Shown: in pieces, positions 1 to 17,059 of the stretch
Numbering within the stretch: the first letter of the stretch is position 1
Layout of the letters: every line of letters begins with the position of its first letter
NCBI GenBank assembly: GCA_037179515.1
Contig: JAXCGZ010005686.1
Span: 62,001 to 126,000, forward strand
Source: Halocaridina rubra
Taxonomy: Eukaryota > Arthropoda > Malacostraca > Decapoda > Atyidae
Direction of reading: 5' to 3'
DNA length: 64,000 nucleotides
The notes under the pieces: model-generated
The model's database searches: none
What the model saw: the letters and a program-made list of their open reading frames with translations, nothing else
Told to the model about the DNA's origin: nothing
Made by a program: the position numbers and the translations under genes

Positions 1-845
<845 letters not shown>

Positions 846-924
846 TTATTAACAAAAAGAGTAATAATAATCTCCATATCTATATACATGAGCCCTTTTT
901 CCCTTTATAAGGTAGGTGGCTGAG

Positions 925-1072
925 TCAAGGCAAAGTACTCTTGACTCTTTGGGAAGAGAAAATACAGAGGATGGGATTCTAAGTCCCCTTGCTCCACCCC
1001 ATTTAGCAGACTCTTGTGACACGCAGGGGAACATGGAGTCAGTATTCTAGCCCCCCCTCCCTCAGGGGGAAA
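925..1072 (-). repeat. Dispersed repeat family A, copy 1
   Basis: This segment resembles 10437-10574 (same orientation) and 29996-30205 (opposite orientation). On the minus strand the shared core reads CCTGCGTGTC followed by an A/G-rich stretch, GACT and a C-rich end. Such copies are, from memory, common in decapod genomes. Its class (SINE or MITE) is not clear from the sequence. Confidence 0.6.
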
Positions 1073-1138
1073 TAATAATAATACTGTCATAATAATAATA
1101 ATAATAATATTTCCAAAAATGTTACCTCCTAAATTCGT

Positions 1139-1253
1139 GATTCACGCCTGGGACCTGTAGATTAGGAGTGCACAACTTAATGCGCTGTGCCTTAGTGCAT
1201 TAATCTATGGAATCCAGATCTACAGGTCCCAAGTTCGAATCCTGACTGTAGGA
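1139..1253 (+). repeat. tRNA-like repeat with internal stem
   Basis: A box-B-like GTTCGAATCC lies at about 1233-1242. A 13-bp inverted pair, GGGACCTGTAGAT and ATCTACAGGTCCC, brackets the segment. A (TAA)n tract follows at about 1303-1345. This fits a tRNA-derived SINE remnant, not a working tRNA gene, since no full cloverleaf could be folded by eye. Confidence 0.45.
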
Positions 1254-1297
1254 AGTAAAATTTTTGGTATTATTGAAATACGTGACTGCATGATAGT

Positions 1298-1328
<31 letters not shown>

Positions 1329-1554
1329 TTAATAATAATAATAATGTAGCTATTAAATTCATTATTCTTCAAGTTGTCATTCAGAGGAAAAAAAAATGTA
1401 CTCAAGTCTCTGCAACACAAGCTCAGAATAATTAATACATATTTTCTTATCACTAAACTCTATAATCAGAGAACATTTACATAACTAATTAGAGTGTAAT
1501 GAAACTGCGCAGAATTTTTTCTGGATAAAATTACTTACATTAAAAAAAACATAC

Positions 1555-1662
1555 CTGTAAAAGCTGTTCAGGTGATAAGGCATCAAAAGTTATGAGATTA
1601 TAGTTGCGGTTATAAGGTGGGCGGCTGAGTTCCCCAACAATAAACTTAATTTCCTCACTCAT
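1555..1662 (-). CDS. IFT81: IFT81, first coding exon
   Basis: IFT81 is a core subunit of the intraflagellar transport B complex. With IFT74 it binds tubulin and carries it into growing cilia, and the N-terminal CH-like domain contacts tubulin. This exon encodes 36 residues from ATG 1660-1662, beginning [18 protein letters not shown] and continuing through [15 protein letters not shown]. That matches the strongly conserved start of IFT81 in animals. A donor (CAG|GTATGT) closes the exon at a codon boundary. A possible acceptor (GTAAGCAG) about 13 bases before the ATG suggests a 5'UTR intron. The remaining exons are left of the window, and the reverse-transcriptase insertion lies in the following intron. 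Identification rests on recall of the family N-terminus. Confidence 0.87.
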
Positions 1663-5971
<4,309 letters not shown>

Positions 5972-8900
5972 TCACTGAGACGGCGGAGGTAAATTAACAT
6001 TAATAAATTCAGCGAAAGAATCACTTGAAGAATCTGCGTGAGCAACTATGAAAGGATGCTCCAGTAAGCGCATGTAGTTTGGCCGCAATTTATAATCCTT
6101 GACTAGGCTGAAAAAGGTAAAGTAAGATACCATTAATAAAATTATATAAGTATGCAATCACAGTAAAAACTTATGAACATAGCTGTAAAGGTATAAGATA
6201 TTGGCATTTCTTCTACATATTAAAGCCTTTTACTTACACTTGTTCTATAAAATTTTCGAAGTTCGGAGAAAAAGTGCCATTAGGGAGGCGAGGGGGTGCA
6301 TCCATTACAACTTGTTTCAACTGATCAAAAGGAGTTCCCCAAGATTTGTAGGGAAATTTACCAGTTGCTATCTCCATCATTGATATACCCAACGACCAAA
6401 CATCAGATCGTATGTCATAGCTAGAAGGAACTCCTTGTGGATCTATTCTTTCAGGCTGAAAAAAGTATATTGTAAAGTTATAAACAAAATTCCTTTCTCC
6501 CACTACATTCAGAAGGAGGCTACAACTAAAGGAGGAGGACTACAAGAAATATAAATTTGCTTACATATCTGTAATTGTAAACATTTGCTCACAGTCAAAT
6601 TTATAAGGGCTGCGTACAATGAACAGGATCAAACTGCTGTACTGCCAATGCCAAATTCCAGAACCAGCCATAGGTTTCCTCTATTCTACCCTGGCCCTCA
6701 CATGATGGCTTCGTTTCACACACTGACATTTGTCATAGCACTTTGTATATCAAAAAGTAATTGAATACACTAACATTACTACCCATGTTAGATATTTCTC
6801 TAGAAATATCTAAAACTTTATCATTATTATTATTAATATCATTGTCATCATTAAATGAGTTATGAGTATAATACACTTAATAGTAATTCATGAATTCACT
6901 CTCTTGAATTTCAAGGCAAGTTTTCGATATTCAGTATAAAGACAAAAGTGAATCTACACTTGTACCTAAATATACACAATTATACAGTACACAGTTATGA
7001 AAAAAATCTTCAAATTAGACGTTGCATGATCCTACTTACAGCCATGTAAGGTTTACATCCAGCTTGCACTGTTTTGGCCACGGAGTCCACTAAATACCCT
7101 GAAATCCCAAAGTCACACATTTTGACCTCACCTCTTCTATTGATTAGAATATTGGACGGTTTCACGTCCCTATGTATAACTTTCAATTCAGTATGTAGGT
7201 AGTTTAAGGCACTTACTACCTGTTAAAAACAGAAATTAAATATCATCACATGAAAATTAATATAAAAAAATATCTCTACAATTTAAAAAGAAAATCAATT
7301 ATAGCCACCTATCACATATTTACTTGCATATACAATATACCCTGTATATTGAGTGTGCTTTGATTTTGCACCTCCCCTTACAAGAGGGATTACGACAACT
7401 GCACATGTATACATGTGTAACATGCAGAAATATCAAGAAATTCTCTTGTTTACATAATTAGGGATATCTATATTAGAATATGACTACAACAAATAGGATA
7501 AAGTCATAATTATTTCTCCCTTAGACAAAAACAGCAGCAAAAACATTAACAATGAGTGAACAATAAGTTAAAAATCGATCAATGATAATCTACAGTGATG
7601 GCATATTAACTTACCGAAAATGCTATCTTCCCCAGAAATTCTTCTGGAATAGATTTGCCCTGAGAAAAGACTAACGGATAGAATTTATCTAAGGATGTTT
7701 CCATCACCTCCATACATATCCATACATCGCCTTCACGAAACAATGCCCCATAAAAATGTACAGTGTATGGACACGCTCCAGAACGCATGGACACATCCAG
7801 GTCCATTAGAAGGTACTGCTGTTCTCTGCTATCGACTGTGCTGGTTATTCTCTAGGGGATAGAATAAACAGTAAAGAGCTATTAGTCATAATGCAATAAA
7901 AAAGTAAACATAACAAATATATACATAAAACATCTATAATAAATACTTGAAACACGTTAGACGTTTCTCATCTGCTCTTAGTAATATGGATTTAAATACA
8001 AAAAAAACTGTGAAAGAAAACATGAGCAAGAAGTAGATTACAATGTAAAACAGAAATGAATATTTCTAGCATTAAATTATTTATCCAACTTACTTAGACT
8101 TACAATAAACTAAGCAAACCTAGCTGTTGCTCAAGTTACATATACTGTATCCTAAAAATAGCCTCATGTACAAAAAAAAAAGAATATACGGCATATTCGA
8201 ACAGTTCTAGTAATATCCTCAAACTAAACAGTATATTCATACAATTTTACAAGTCATATTTCTTCAAGAACCATAATGTAATTAAGACCAACCTTGACAG
8301 CCATTATGGTGTCAGAGGGTCTATGACGCATTTTCTCAACCACACCATAAGCACCCCGCCCAAGCTCCTGAAGAAGTTCTAAATCATCAGCTGAAACATC
8401 CACATCCTGGCCATTCATTGTTATAGTCGTTCTGCTGTCCAAGTCTCGTGGTGGGCCACTACACAAATATTAGTGTAGTTAGACACTCCATACATATTTC
8501 TTATTATCAGTAATCCAATTGAATATGTTTATCTATATATAACTAAAACATTTACAATATATTACAGAGCAATTACATGGCCATCCTAAAGTAATATATA
8601 CAATGTTATAGTTGGAAATGGTATTAAATGGTGATTTTGTGCTCTGTATTTTGAAAGATAGCATTAGAGTAATTGTACATATCGATTGCTCCTCATATTT
8701 ATTACTGCACTCTTGTATTTAAGTTTACACTGAATACACAACTACAAAATATAAGGTTAAGTCATCCGATGATATTTCATAATTTCTAAAATTAGTTTCT
8801 GGCTTTACACATGAATTAGTTTCTGGCTTTACACATGAACTCATTTGTAAATTTACTTTCCCAATTCAGGGGGTCCCCAGTTTACGACAGGATTCCGTTC

Positions 8901-10581
8901 CTGACAGCTGCTGTAACCCTAAATTTCATCGTAAGTCGGAAAACATGTAAATTCGAACCTAGTTCCCCCACCAATGCTAAAAATAAACACTGTACTCTAA
9001 TACAGAGAAAAATAATCTAAATTCCTAATCTAGGACATAAAAATAGTAAAAGTACACTATACAGTATTGCTTACCTTTACTACTGTGCTTGGCTTGCATT
9101 TGGATAACCTGATAACTACAGTCCCCATATCCTAATTAGGGTAGAACGGCTTAACACCAGCGAATGAGCAAATGAATAAGTGGGCGACGCTTCTTCTTAC
9201 CCCCTTTCCCAATTTCAGGCATTATACTATCTTTCTGCTTTCTCCTAATCAACAGAAGGCTCAATGGGATGCGGCGTAGATGCTGGTCATCCAGCCAATG
9301 CACTAATAACATCTTACTTTTAATCATGTTGAAACTACATAATCACTGCGAATGAGCACGATAAACAATATGGCGCTTCTCTTAAAAATGCTTTCTAAAT
9401 TTTCTTATTGCGCTGACCTTTTGGTTTCTCTCTTTCTCCAAAATTTATATTTGTTCTTGTTTTGTAAAAAAAAATAACTGATGCTGGTCTAATGTCATAT
9501 AGGTTTTCTTTACTTTTCATTTATGTTTCCATATGGAGTAAATTCTTAAACTTGACTTTTCTTGTACTTCAATTATCCAGTTGTTAAGATCATTGCTTTT
9601 AATTTTCTTTTTCATATCTTGTTTCGTAATAGATTTCAGTTCTCCATTAGTGATATTTATTTTATCCATACGTAATTTAGTTGATAATGCCCGATAATCC
9701 TTTTTCATGCTTCGTTTTTCGGCTATCGATATTTTAATGAGCTTGTTTCTTTTATTTTCTTCTATATACAGTACTTGAGATGTATTCCAAAGGCCAACCT
9801 CAACAAACTTTTTTGCATAAAGATCGCATTTACAGGTATGTATTTGCTAGTTTTTAATAAATTAAATCTAATTCCTTCAAATAACCAAATATATAAACAA
9901 ATAAATAAATACCTGTATAGCCATTAACTTGATATATACATATACAACAATGCCGTGTGACTATGCTTTCGCCAACCTCAACAAACTTTTTCCCATAAAG
10001 ATCATATTCACAGCTAAGTCTTTAGTAGTTTTGTAAATAAATTAAAGCTAATTCCTTCAAACAAACCAATACATGAACAAAAAAGTAAATAAAGCCAATA
10101 ACTTGATATTTACATAAAGAATAGTGCTGCTTCATGTGTATTCATCTGCAAGGCTCACAAACTGTTCAGCGCCAGAAGTATGAATTTATTACACAAGCCA
10201 GGTAGGTTGAAAAATTGATTTAATAATAATTCATTACCAATGGGCCTCAGTCGTAACTGCGAAAATACGTAACTCAGGGACCCCACGTACATTATTAGCA
10301 TCTACAACCAGAACTCTGGTAATTGGGTCTCTGAATGTGCACAGCTGTGGAATGAGTGAGAGCAAAAGAGCGCAAATAAATAGCCTGTTTTTGAGAAGAA
10401 AGATGGATACGCTAGCATTGAATAAAAGAATACTATTTTGTATACAGTCCTTTGATGCTTTGCAGGAAGAAATAACAGAGGAGGGAATTCCCAGTCCCCT
10501 CGTTCCACCCTATTTAGTTGACTTTTACGACACTCAGGGGAGTACAGAGGAAGTGTTCTTACCCATCTCCCTCAGGAGAAA

Positions 10582-10630
<49 letters not shown>

Positions 10631-10856
10631 CAAACTTACACTGGCTGTGGTGGTGGTGTGTCAGCAAATTTGAACTTTAAGTCTGGACCCTTTCTCTTCG
10701 TTCGTCCTACAAGAAAATATGTACTACAAGTAAGTAACAAGACATCTCCAAGGCAAAGAAAAATATCAAAAATAGCATAAAATATTGCAGTCATGTTAAG
10801 CAGATAATAATTTAAAAACTACTAGAAAGTAAAGTATTCTTATACTCACCATGCAT
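5972..10856 (-). CDS. MAP2K6/lic: MAP kinase kinase, MKK3/MKK6 (licorne) type
   Basis: A dual-specificity kinase of the p38 stress pathway that phosphorylates the TGY loop of p38. Seven coding exons join in frame: 10856-10850, 10706-10640, 8458-8293, 7851-7615, 7219-7040, 6455-6238 and 6107-5972, giving 336 residues (human MKK6 has 334). The N-terminus has a basic docking motif (KRKGPDLKF, residues 6-14). The glycine loop GRGAYGVVE is at about 58-66 and the ATP lysine is K80 (MAVK). HRDVKPSN starts at 175, DFG is 195-197, and the activation loop reads DSVAKT, with the two phosphosites at S205 and T209. APE spans an exon junction at 219-221. The SVAKT loop and [18 protein letters not shown] point to MKK3/6 and not MKK4 or MKK7. 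All splice sites are GT-AG. The start codon lies in a short exon (10850-10886) whose acceptor implies a further upstream 5'UTR exon. Confidence 0.95.
9793..10135. repeat. Imperfect 178-bp tandem duplication
   Basis: Two head-to-tail units start at 9793 and 9971. Both open with GCCAACCTCAACAAACTTTTT and share CTAATTCCTTCAAA and AACTTGATAT further on. They differ by many substitutions and small indels, so the duplication is old. Confidence 0.7.
10437..10574 (-). repeat. Dispersed repeat family A, copy 2
   Basis: Aligns by eye to 925-1072 over most of its length, including CAGAGGA, the C-rich block, CACTCAGGGGA and the final CTCCCTCAGG. A (TA)n tract follows at once. Confidence 0.6.
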
Positions 10857-11218
10857 TTTGGAGGATCAGAAGTACTAGGCAAAGACCTGGAAGAAATGTA
10901 ATATGAATACTTTCTGCAGTTATTATAAGTAATTAAACAAACGCTTAGATATATATCATTCAAAATCACCACTGATGAGAGATTTATAATTTTATATGTA
11001 TCCAAATGATTGGAATGAATACTCAGATTACAGCTATCACTATATAACAATTAAAACATTATTTGCATTATGATGTAAATAAATCATTAAAATACTGGCA
11101 ACAAAATGAACAAGAATGAAGGTTCTTTTTCTACAGTTGTGGTAACCCTGTTCTTTTCAGCATGTTATGTTGCATCAGTTGTAGTAATACTTTTATAATC
11201 CTGAACATGCAAAAGTAA

Positions 11219-11221
<3 letters not shown>

Positions 11222-11256
<35 letters not shown>
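11222..11256. repeat. Poly(A) tract
   Basis: About 35 consecutive A residues. No retroposon body next to it was recognised. Confidence 0.85.
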
Positions 11257-11259
<3 letters not shown>

Positions 11260-11633
11260 TTCTTGCCTAAATATTTCAGCATGAAAATATGAGATATTTA
11301 CATATCTAAACTGGCCTGTCATCCGGTGTAAGATAAAAAAGGATAATAACAACCTATTACATCCTGTGTACATACCTATATTGTATTATCATGCGAATTT
11401 AATATACATTTTCACCCTTACTTTTCCGCTGTAAAGTTGTTTTGGGAATTATATATAAGCACTACGTATTATCAATACAAAATAAAGTGTTACATGAAAG
11501 TTTAAAATATTCTTTAAAACATTTGTAAAAAAAAATAATTCCAATATAATACATGAAAAACTGAAATATAACAAACGATTTACACACGATACATACTTCT
11601 ATATTAAATACGTAAATAAGACTTACAACACCG

Positions 11634-11963
11634 ACACTCCCCATCTTACAAATGAGTTAGGTTCCAGAACTCCATTAGTATGTAGAATTATTCGTAGGTT
11701 ACGCTTAGTTAAAAAAAAGTACTGTACAGTACATACATATGCAGTAATGTACAGAACTTAGGCTAAAGACACTTGAATACTGCATAAAACATAAAGTATA
11801 CAGTTATAATGAATTTTAATACAGTAATAATAAAGTAATAATACAGTACAGTATAGTACAGTAATACATACATCAATTTATTGGTAGATTATGGGTAGGT
11901 CTTTATTAGTATTTGTGAATGCTCGTAACTCAGTTGTTCATAAGTAGGGGAGCATCTGTACTT
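11634..11963. repeat. MITE-like element, family B, copy 1
   Basis: Ends are inverted relatives: left AATGAGTTAGGTTCCAGAA, right GTAACTCAGTTGTTCATAAG then GGGGAGCATCTGTA. The terminal sequence recurs at 13456-13775 and 14145. The TACAGATGCTCCCC end with a flanking TA suggests a pogo/Tigger-derived non-autonomous element. Confidence 0.5.
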
Positions 11964-13455
11964 TTATAAACCCACATTAGATGCACGAAATAAAAGAGTA
12001 TGATGCAATAATCAAACCAGAGAAGTAATATATTCCATTATACACTACATAGATTAGGCTTACTTATAAGTGGAAAATTTTGATAGCATTCCTTGTTACT
12101 CTTCACACACTTTCCATCAATACAGGTGTGAAATTAAATACTAACGTTCATATGCATGGCAATTAAGGCGAGAAATATTGGTAGAAATGGATTTACATTA
12201 CTAAAAGATTTTCAATTACCAAAAATGAAGGCCCAACAATCATTTTGTGTATGTGTGTGTGTGTAATCATGTCCAGAACATATCAAAGTATTTACCTCGG
12301 TATATGTGGCTAAATATATACAATGCTAATCTTTCCTATGGTCTTCAGTACAAAATACAAAATACACACAGCAAGCCAGCCTGTAGGTACTGATGGCACG
12401 ACAGATCAAGGTGTGTGGGGAAAAAAACATTGGTTAAGTACTGATAGCAGTGATGTAACTGCAAGTGAAAACAAACTTATGTACTAAGCAATATAAACAG
12501 CGCTATTTATATGATGTAACATACTAACACACACTTGTGTATATATACAATATTTACTAAAACAATACTGTTATTTATACTGATAAGAGAAAGCTTAGCC
12601 AAGGATAAAATGCACAGGGGAGGAATGTTCACTAAGCTAATGAATAATATCAATAAATTTTCAAATATTTATATATTACATCAGTACACTGAAAACGAAA
12701 TTTCAAAATCAGTGATCCACGATAAAATCATAAAAGTTAAAAAAAAAAAGGGTGGGGGGCTAAAACTGATCATGCCGTTCATTTAAAAAATTGTGTATGC
12801 TCAATAGCTTTATTTGAGAGTGACTGTACTTTGTATATAATAATTCTCAGCCTCTTGTAAATTTTAAATCATGCCTAGATTACTGTACTGTATTTAAATT
12901 TTCCATATTACGATTCATACTTATGTAAAAAGAGCATAGTAGTTGTTATAATACATTCTTTCAGGATAAAAATTAGGATTATTTTTTTTCTGACAATGTT
13001 TAAATTGTTCTTTCTAAAACTGCTTACGAAGTGGGATAATAATGGTGACAGCATAAAATGGATATTGTCTAAGGAATTTTATAAATTTACATATTGATAT
13101 TTTTACAAGTTAATACAGTATTATATTGGATCAAATAAACATAGATGTCAGGGAGAGTGAAAAGAAAATATAAACATTATTAACAACTTTTTAACTGGGC
13201 TTGAGGTAATCAAACCAAACTTATTAACAAATTATTTTAGTTTTTCATAACCAGTGTGTGTAATAATAATAGTTTACTGCCAGGGTGCATGGAATTTGAT
13301 GTCAGTCCACTTCATGTGATCATCTAGCCAAATTCTGGCAGGTTGTTGATGAATGCATCCCTTAAAATGCACTGCTTCCAACTTTTTTTAAATAAGGCTT
13401 CTTTATAAGATATTTTAACATCTAGCAGTACTCAAAAGTCATTTTCGCTATCCCT

Positions 13456-13552
13456 AGTACAGAAGCTCCCCTTCTTATGAACAACCAAGTTACGAACAAT
13501 AACTTACCCATTATCTACCCATGAATTAATGTATGTATTACTGCACTGTACT

Positions 13553-13595
<43 letters not shown>

Positions 13596-13775
13596 TGTAT
13601 TATTATGAATTAATAAAGTAGACTTTATATCTTATGTAACAGCTAAGTGTCTTTACCTTAAGTACTGCCATACTGCACAGTGTTTTCTTTTACCTGAACA
13701 CAACTTACAAAAAATTCAACTTACATACGGACTTCTGGAACCTAACTCATTCGTACGTTGGGGAATGTCTGTACC
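13456..13775. repeat. MITE-like element, family B, copy 2
   Basis: Starts AGAAGCTCCCCTTCTTATGA and ends with GGAACCTAACTCATTCGTAC, then GGGGAATGTCTGTA, so the two ends are inverted relatives of each other and of copy 1. A (TTA)n tract lies inside at about 13556-13593. Confidence 0.55.
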
Positions 13776-14144
13776 TAATACCATAAAAATAACAAGGTAG
13801 TTCTGCCAGTGAGAGTCCATTTTGCAGGTCCATTTTAACCAAGTGATTTTTAACACCATGGCAACTACACACTACGCTGTCAAACCGAATCCATGGATAT
13901 GTAAATGTTTACTTTCAATACCCCCAATAATTTCAACCTAATAAAATTTATTATAGTATATTGGCTTAAGTTTGATTAGATTAGTTTTTCCCAAGTTAAG
14001 ATACAATTTTAATACTTATAATTATTGTGTTTCTAATTGTGTTTGTTATATTTTTCAACGTTTTCTATTTTCATCACACTAGTTGAGGTATAAAAGTAAG
14101 CATTTAACATACACACACACACACAGATATATAATTAAGTAATT

Positions 14145-14220
14145 ACAGATGCTCCCCAATTTACGAACATGTTAAGCTCCGAATGACCGCTCGTATCCTA
14201 AACTGTTCGAAAGTTGAGAA

Positions 14221-14306
<86 letters not shown>
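14145..14306. repeat. Family B terminus, copy 3, interrupted by (TA)n
   Basis: ACAGATGCTCCCCAATTTAC at 14147 matches the family B end. The sequence then runs into an approximately 85-bp (TA)n array (14221-14305). A matching second end was not found. Confidence 0.45.
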
Positions 14307-14308
<2 letters not shown>

Positions 14309-14596
14309 TTATTTCCGATTAGTTTCAATGTGTTTTGAATTATTCTGATCATGATTTTTCTCAAAAGTCACTATTTTGCGTTTGGGACGACATTGCTGGG
14401 TGACTCCTAACCATTATGCTTATAAATAGAGTGACTGAACCGAACTTATTCCAAACTAAAAACGTAACTCAGATTTTATGCCATACATAGGGTAAATTAG
14501 GGCCTTATTTCGTGTCATTTTTTTATAAATAAATTCACGCAATTTTACCAAAATAATAGTTTTCCAGGCAGGGGTAACGGGAGTTTTGGAAACACC

Positions 14597-14878
14597 TACA
14601 GTTTAGCGGGGCAAACCAATGTTCAAAACCTACCAATAGATGGCGATAGGCTCTAACTAGAGAACTGGCGGATGAACACACAACAATAATGGCGACAATA
14701 GGCATACGAAACATTTTTTTACTATCCTAACTAAAAATACTTACCTAACCTCTTAGCCAGGGGTGCTGGGACCCCCAATCTTCCTATCCTAACTAAAAAT
14801 ACTTACCTAACCTACAGTCGAACTACTTACCTGAGTGGAGGGATGAGGTCGTTGCGCAGCATGCCCCGCTAAACTGTA
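14597..14878. repeat. MITE-like element with 17-bp perfect inverted repeats
   Basis: TACAGTTTAGCGGGGCA (14597-14613) is exactly inverted at 14862-14878. Similarity continues outward (a GAGTTTTGG motif on both sides). The interior carries a direct duplication of a segment ending ACTTACCTAACCT (about 14733-14753 and 14792-14812). Confidence 0.65.
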
Positions 14879-15360
14879 AACTACCCGAGTTTTGGACAAT
14901 TAAGAAAAATAATTACTTTTAGATGAGGTATAAGACAAGTTACTGAATAGTGAATAAAACGAATCTTAACCCAGTAAATCATGCATACAAGTGAGAAATG
15001 TAAAATAATTACAAGGGATATGCCATTTCTCAAACACTACTATTACAAATTAATCTACCCTTATATGGAATTCTTTCCTAGTTGTGGTCTTAATGAAATT
15101 TCGATTCATTCGAATACATGATCCTACTATTTATTATAGTGTTATTACAGAATGACTTATTTCCCTGATAAAGTCTCTCCATTGCCGGGATGAGATAAGA
15201 GTACAATTTGGCCAAAATGCAAAGGTACAAAAAAAAAAATCAAGATTCCACATTTTCGTCCGTCAGAATTGTAAAACAGTTAATTTCTCAGCCATTATAC
15301 GTTCCTGAAATGAACATATCGTTAAAAACTTCATTCCTTTAATGGGGTTACTTGAGGTAT

Positions 15361-15560
15361 ACTCACCTCACCTTGATCACTCACAGATGAATCACAGGTG
15401 ACTCAGAGAGACTGATGAGTAAGTCGTCTCTCTCTCTCTCCCTCTCTCTCTCACCTTCCTTCTCTCGCAGACAGACTCGGAAAAAGTGCCAAGAATTTGC
15501 CTCCCTTCACTCAGGTACGTTCGCGCAGTGCCATTTATGCGTATACGTACTAGGTAATAC
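15361..15560 (-). promoter_or_regulatory. Possible 5'UTR first exon of the MKK gene
   Basis: The minus strand has a GA-rich stretch followed by a strong donor-like GGTGAG|GTGAGTATA at about 15358-15373. The MKK start-codon exon has an upstream acceptor at 10886/10887, so a non-coding first exon must exist somewhere to the right. This is a guess from position and donor strength only. Confidence 0.2.
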
Positions 15561-16138
15561 GGTCCTAGAAAAAAAAAACTAATAGCGAAAAAAGATAAAT
15601 AAATAAATAATTTCAAATTCAAATACTATATTATACCATAAGATCTTATATTTTTTTCTATTAACAGCCATCTGGTTATTAGCTCAGTAATGACACTAAG
15701 AATTTCTATAATGAAAACAGTATAATTCATTCTTAAAAATATCTGAACAATTAATTTAAATAAATACATGTAACACGATGTGCATCACGACTCATATTAA
15801 TAATCAAATGACTTACTCGCTGTACGAAGAATGATAAATTATATTAGAATGAATCTTTGCAGATATAAATTACGGCAGAAAACAACACATCTTAGGTCGT
15901 TTATTCACAGAAATGAATCAAAGGTTTTAAGAATAGCGACAGACAGCTGGGAAACGTTATCTCGGCTCTTGACGCAGTTACTTGTATGCAGTTGATTGAC
16001 TCATAAAAATAATAATTGCCTTAGCATAATGACTATGAAGAGACTGTCATGACAATAAAAATAGTAATAATAAAGTAATACATGTATTAGCTTCAATAAT
16101 ATATTTTTATTTACATTTTATGAGTCACTGTTAGTATC

Positions 16139-16285
16139 CAGTCCCTACTATGGGGGTGGACATAAGCAGATTGGAACTGAAGAATTATGACAGGATTCCA
16201 TATTTCATTCCCCTCCGTGAACTCCCGATCGCGGGCTTGTTTCCAACGAATCGAGTATTCGAATCACTACGCTATGGCGGTTTCC
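16139..16285 (-). repeat. tRNA-derived SINE-like repeat
   Basis: The minus strand begins CCGCCATAGCGTAGTGATTCG and continues ATACTCGATTCGTTGG, resembling pol III A and B boxes. It lacks a foldable tRNA body. The orientation is opposite to the plus-strand SINEs at 35 and 41 kb and the sequence differs, so it is a separate family. Confidence 0.45.
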
Positions 16286-17059
16286 AGTACATAAAGTAAA
16301 ATACATTAGCTTTATAAAATTAAATTGAAATTTTTCTTTACCTATCATAACTTGAACGGGATTTTTTAGTAGATATATCAAACTGATTATTGCTTAAGAA
16401 CACGTAGTTCTGATATTACTGCACCAACACACCACAACGAGTTTGTAATTGGATGATTGACTTTCTCAACTGTTAGTAACATTTTCAGTGGGGATACCCA
16501 GTTTCACATCATATCTGAACGCAGTACAGTATATAGTTTCTCCAAACGTCCCTTGTAAAAGTATCATAATTTTTTCTTAAAAGTAGGAATCATGTATTCC
16601 TCCTTGTCATATTGCAATCATAATCCTTTTCAGAACTCATTTTTATTTTTCTTCAGTGCATTTACGTGATTTTATATGTAATATATTCCCATACAGAATG
16701 TGGCCATATCTGTAGGCGACTTCTTTTTATCTATTTATATACGAACTGCCGTTGCATCACATCCTTTTCCTGTTGCAAAGTAAACATCAAAAGACTTAAA
16801 TATGATTCGGCTCTGATGAATGCCAGGGAACGGAATTGTCTCTGAGACACTACATTCTTATCTTTGCCAAAAGGCCGAGAAGCAATAATTGTCTCTGAGC
16901 TTTTAATACTACTACATACGGGTGCTTTTCACAGCTAAAATTATTGGAATGCTTGTGAGATATCAGTAAATATGACTGAAATTACCCACGATTGCTAACC
17001 CCCGTAGCCAATAACTTTGGATATCAGTGCTAGTCAAAACTGCTGTTTCTGTATTGGCG

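Larger units (their letters stand above)
8459..10639. other. MKK intron rich in repeats
   Basis: This intron holds a possible element whose ends both read GGGGTCCC followed by a TTACG-containing stretch in inverted orientation (about 8870-8890 and 10263-10285). Between them is an imperfect tandem duplication (9793-10135). The right part also contains family A copy 2 (10437-10574) and a (TA)n run (about 10577-10628). No host exon is seen. Confidence 0.5.

Noticed and set aside
14221..14305. Long reading frames of alternating Tyr and Ile here and in the other TA arrays (37, 41, 49, 56, 57 and 61 kb)
   Set aside because: They are translations of (TA)n microsatellites, not genes.
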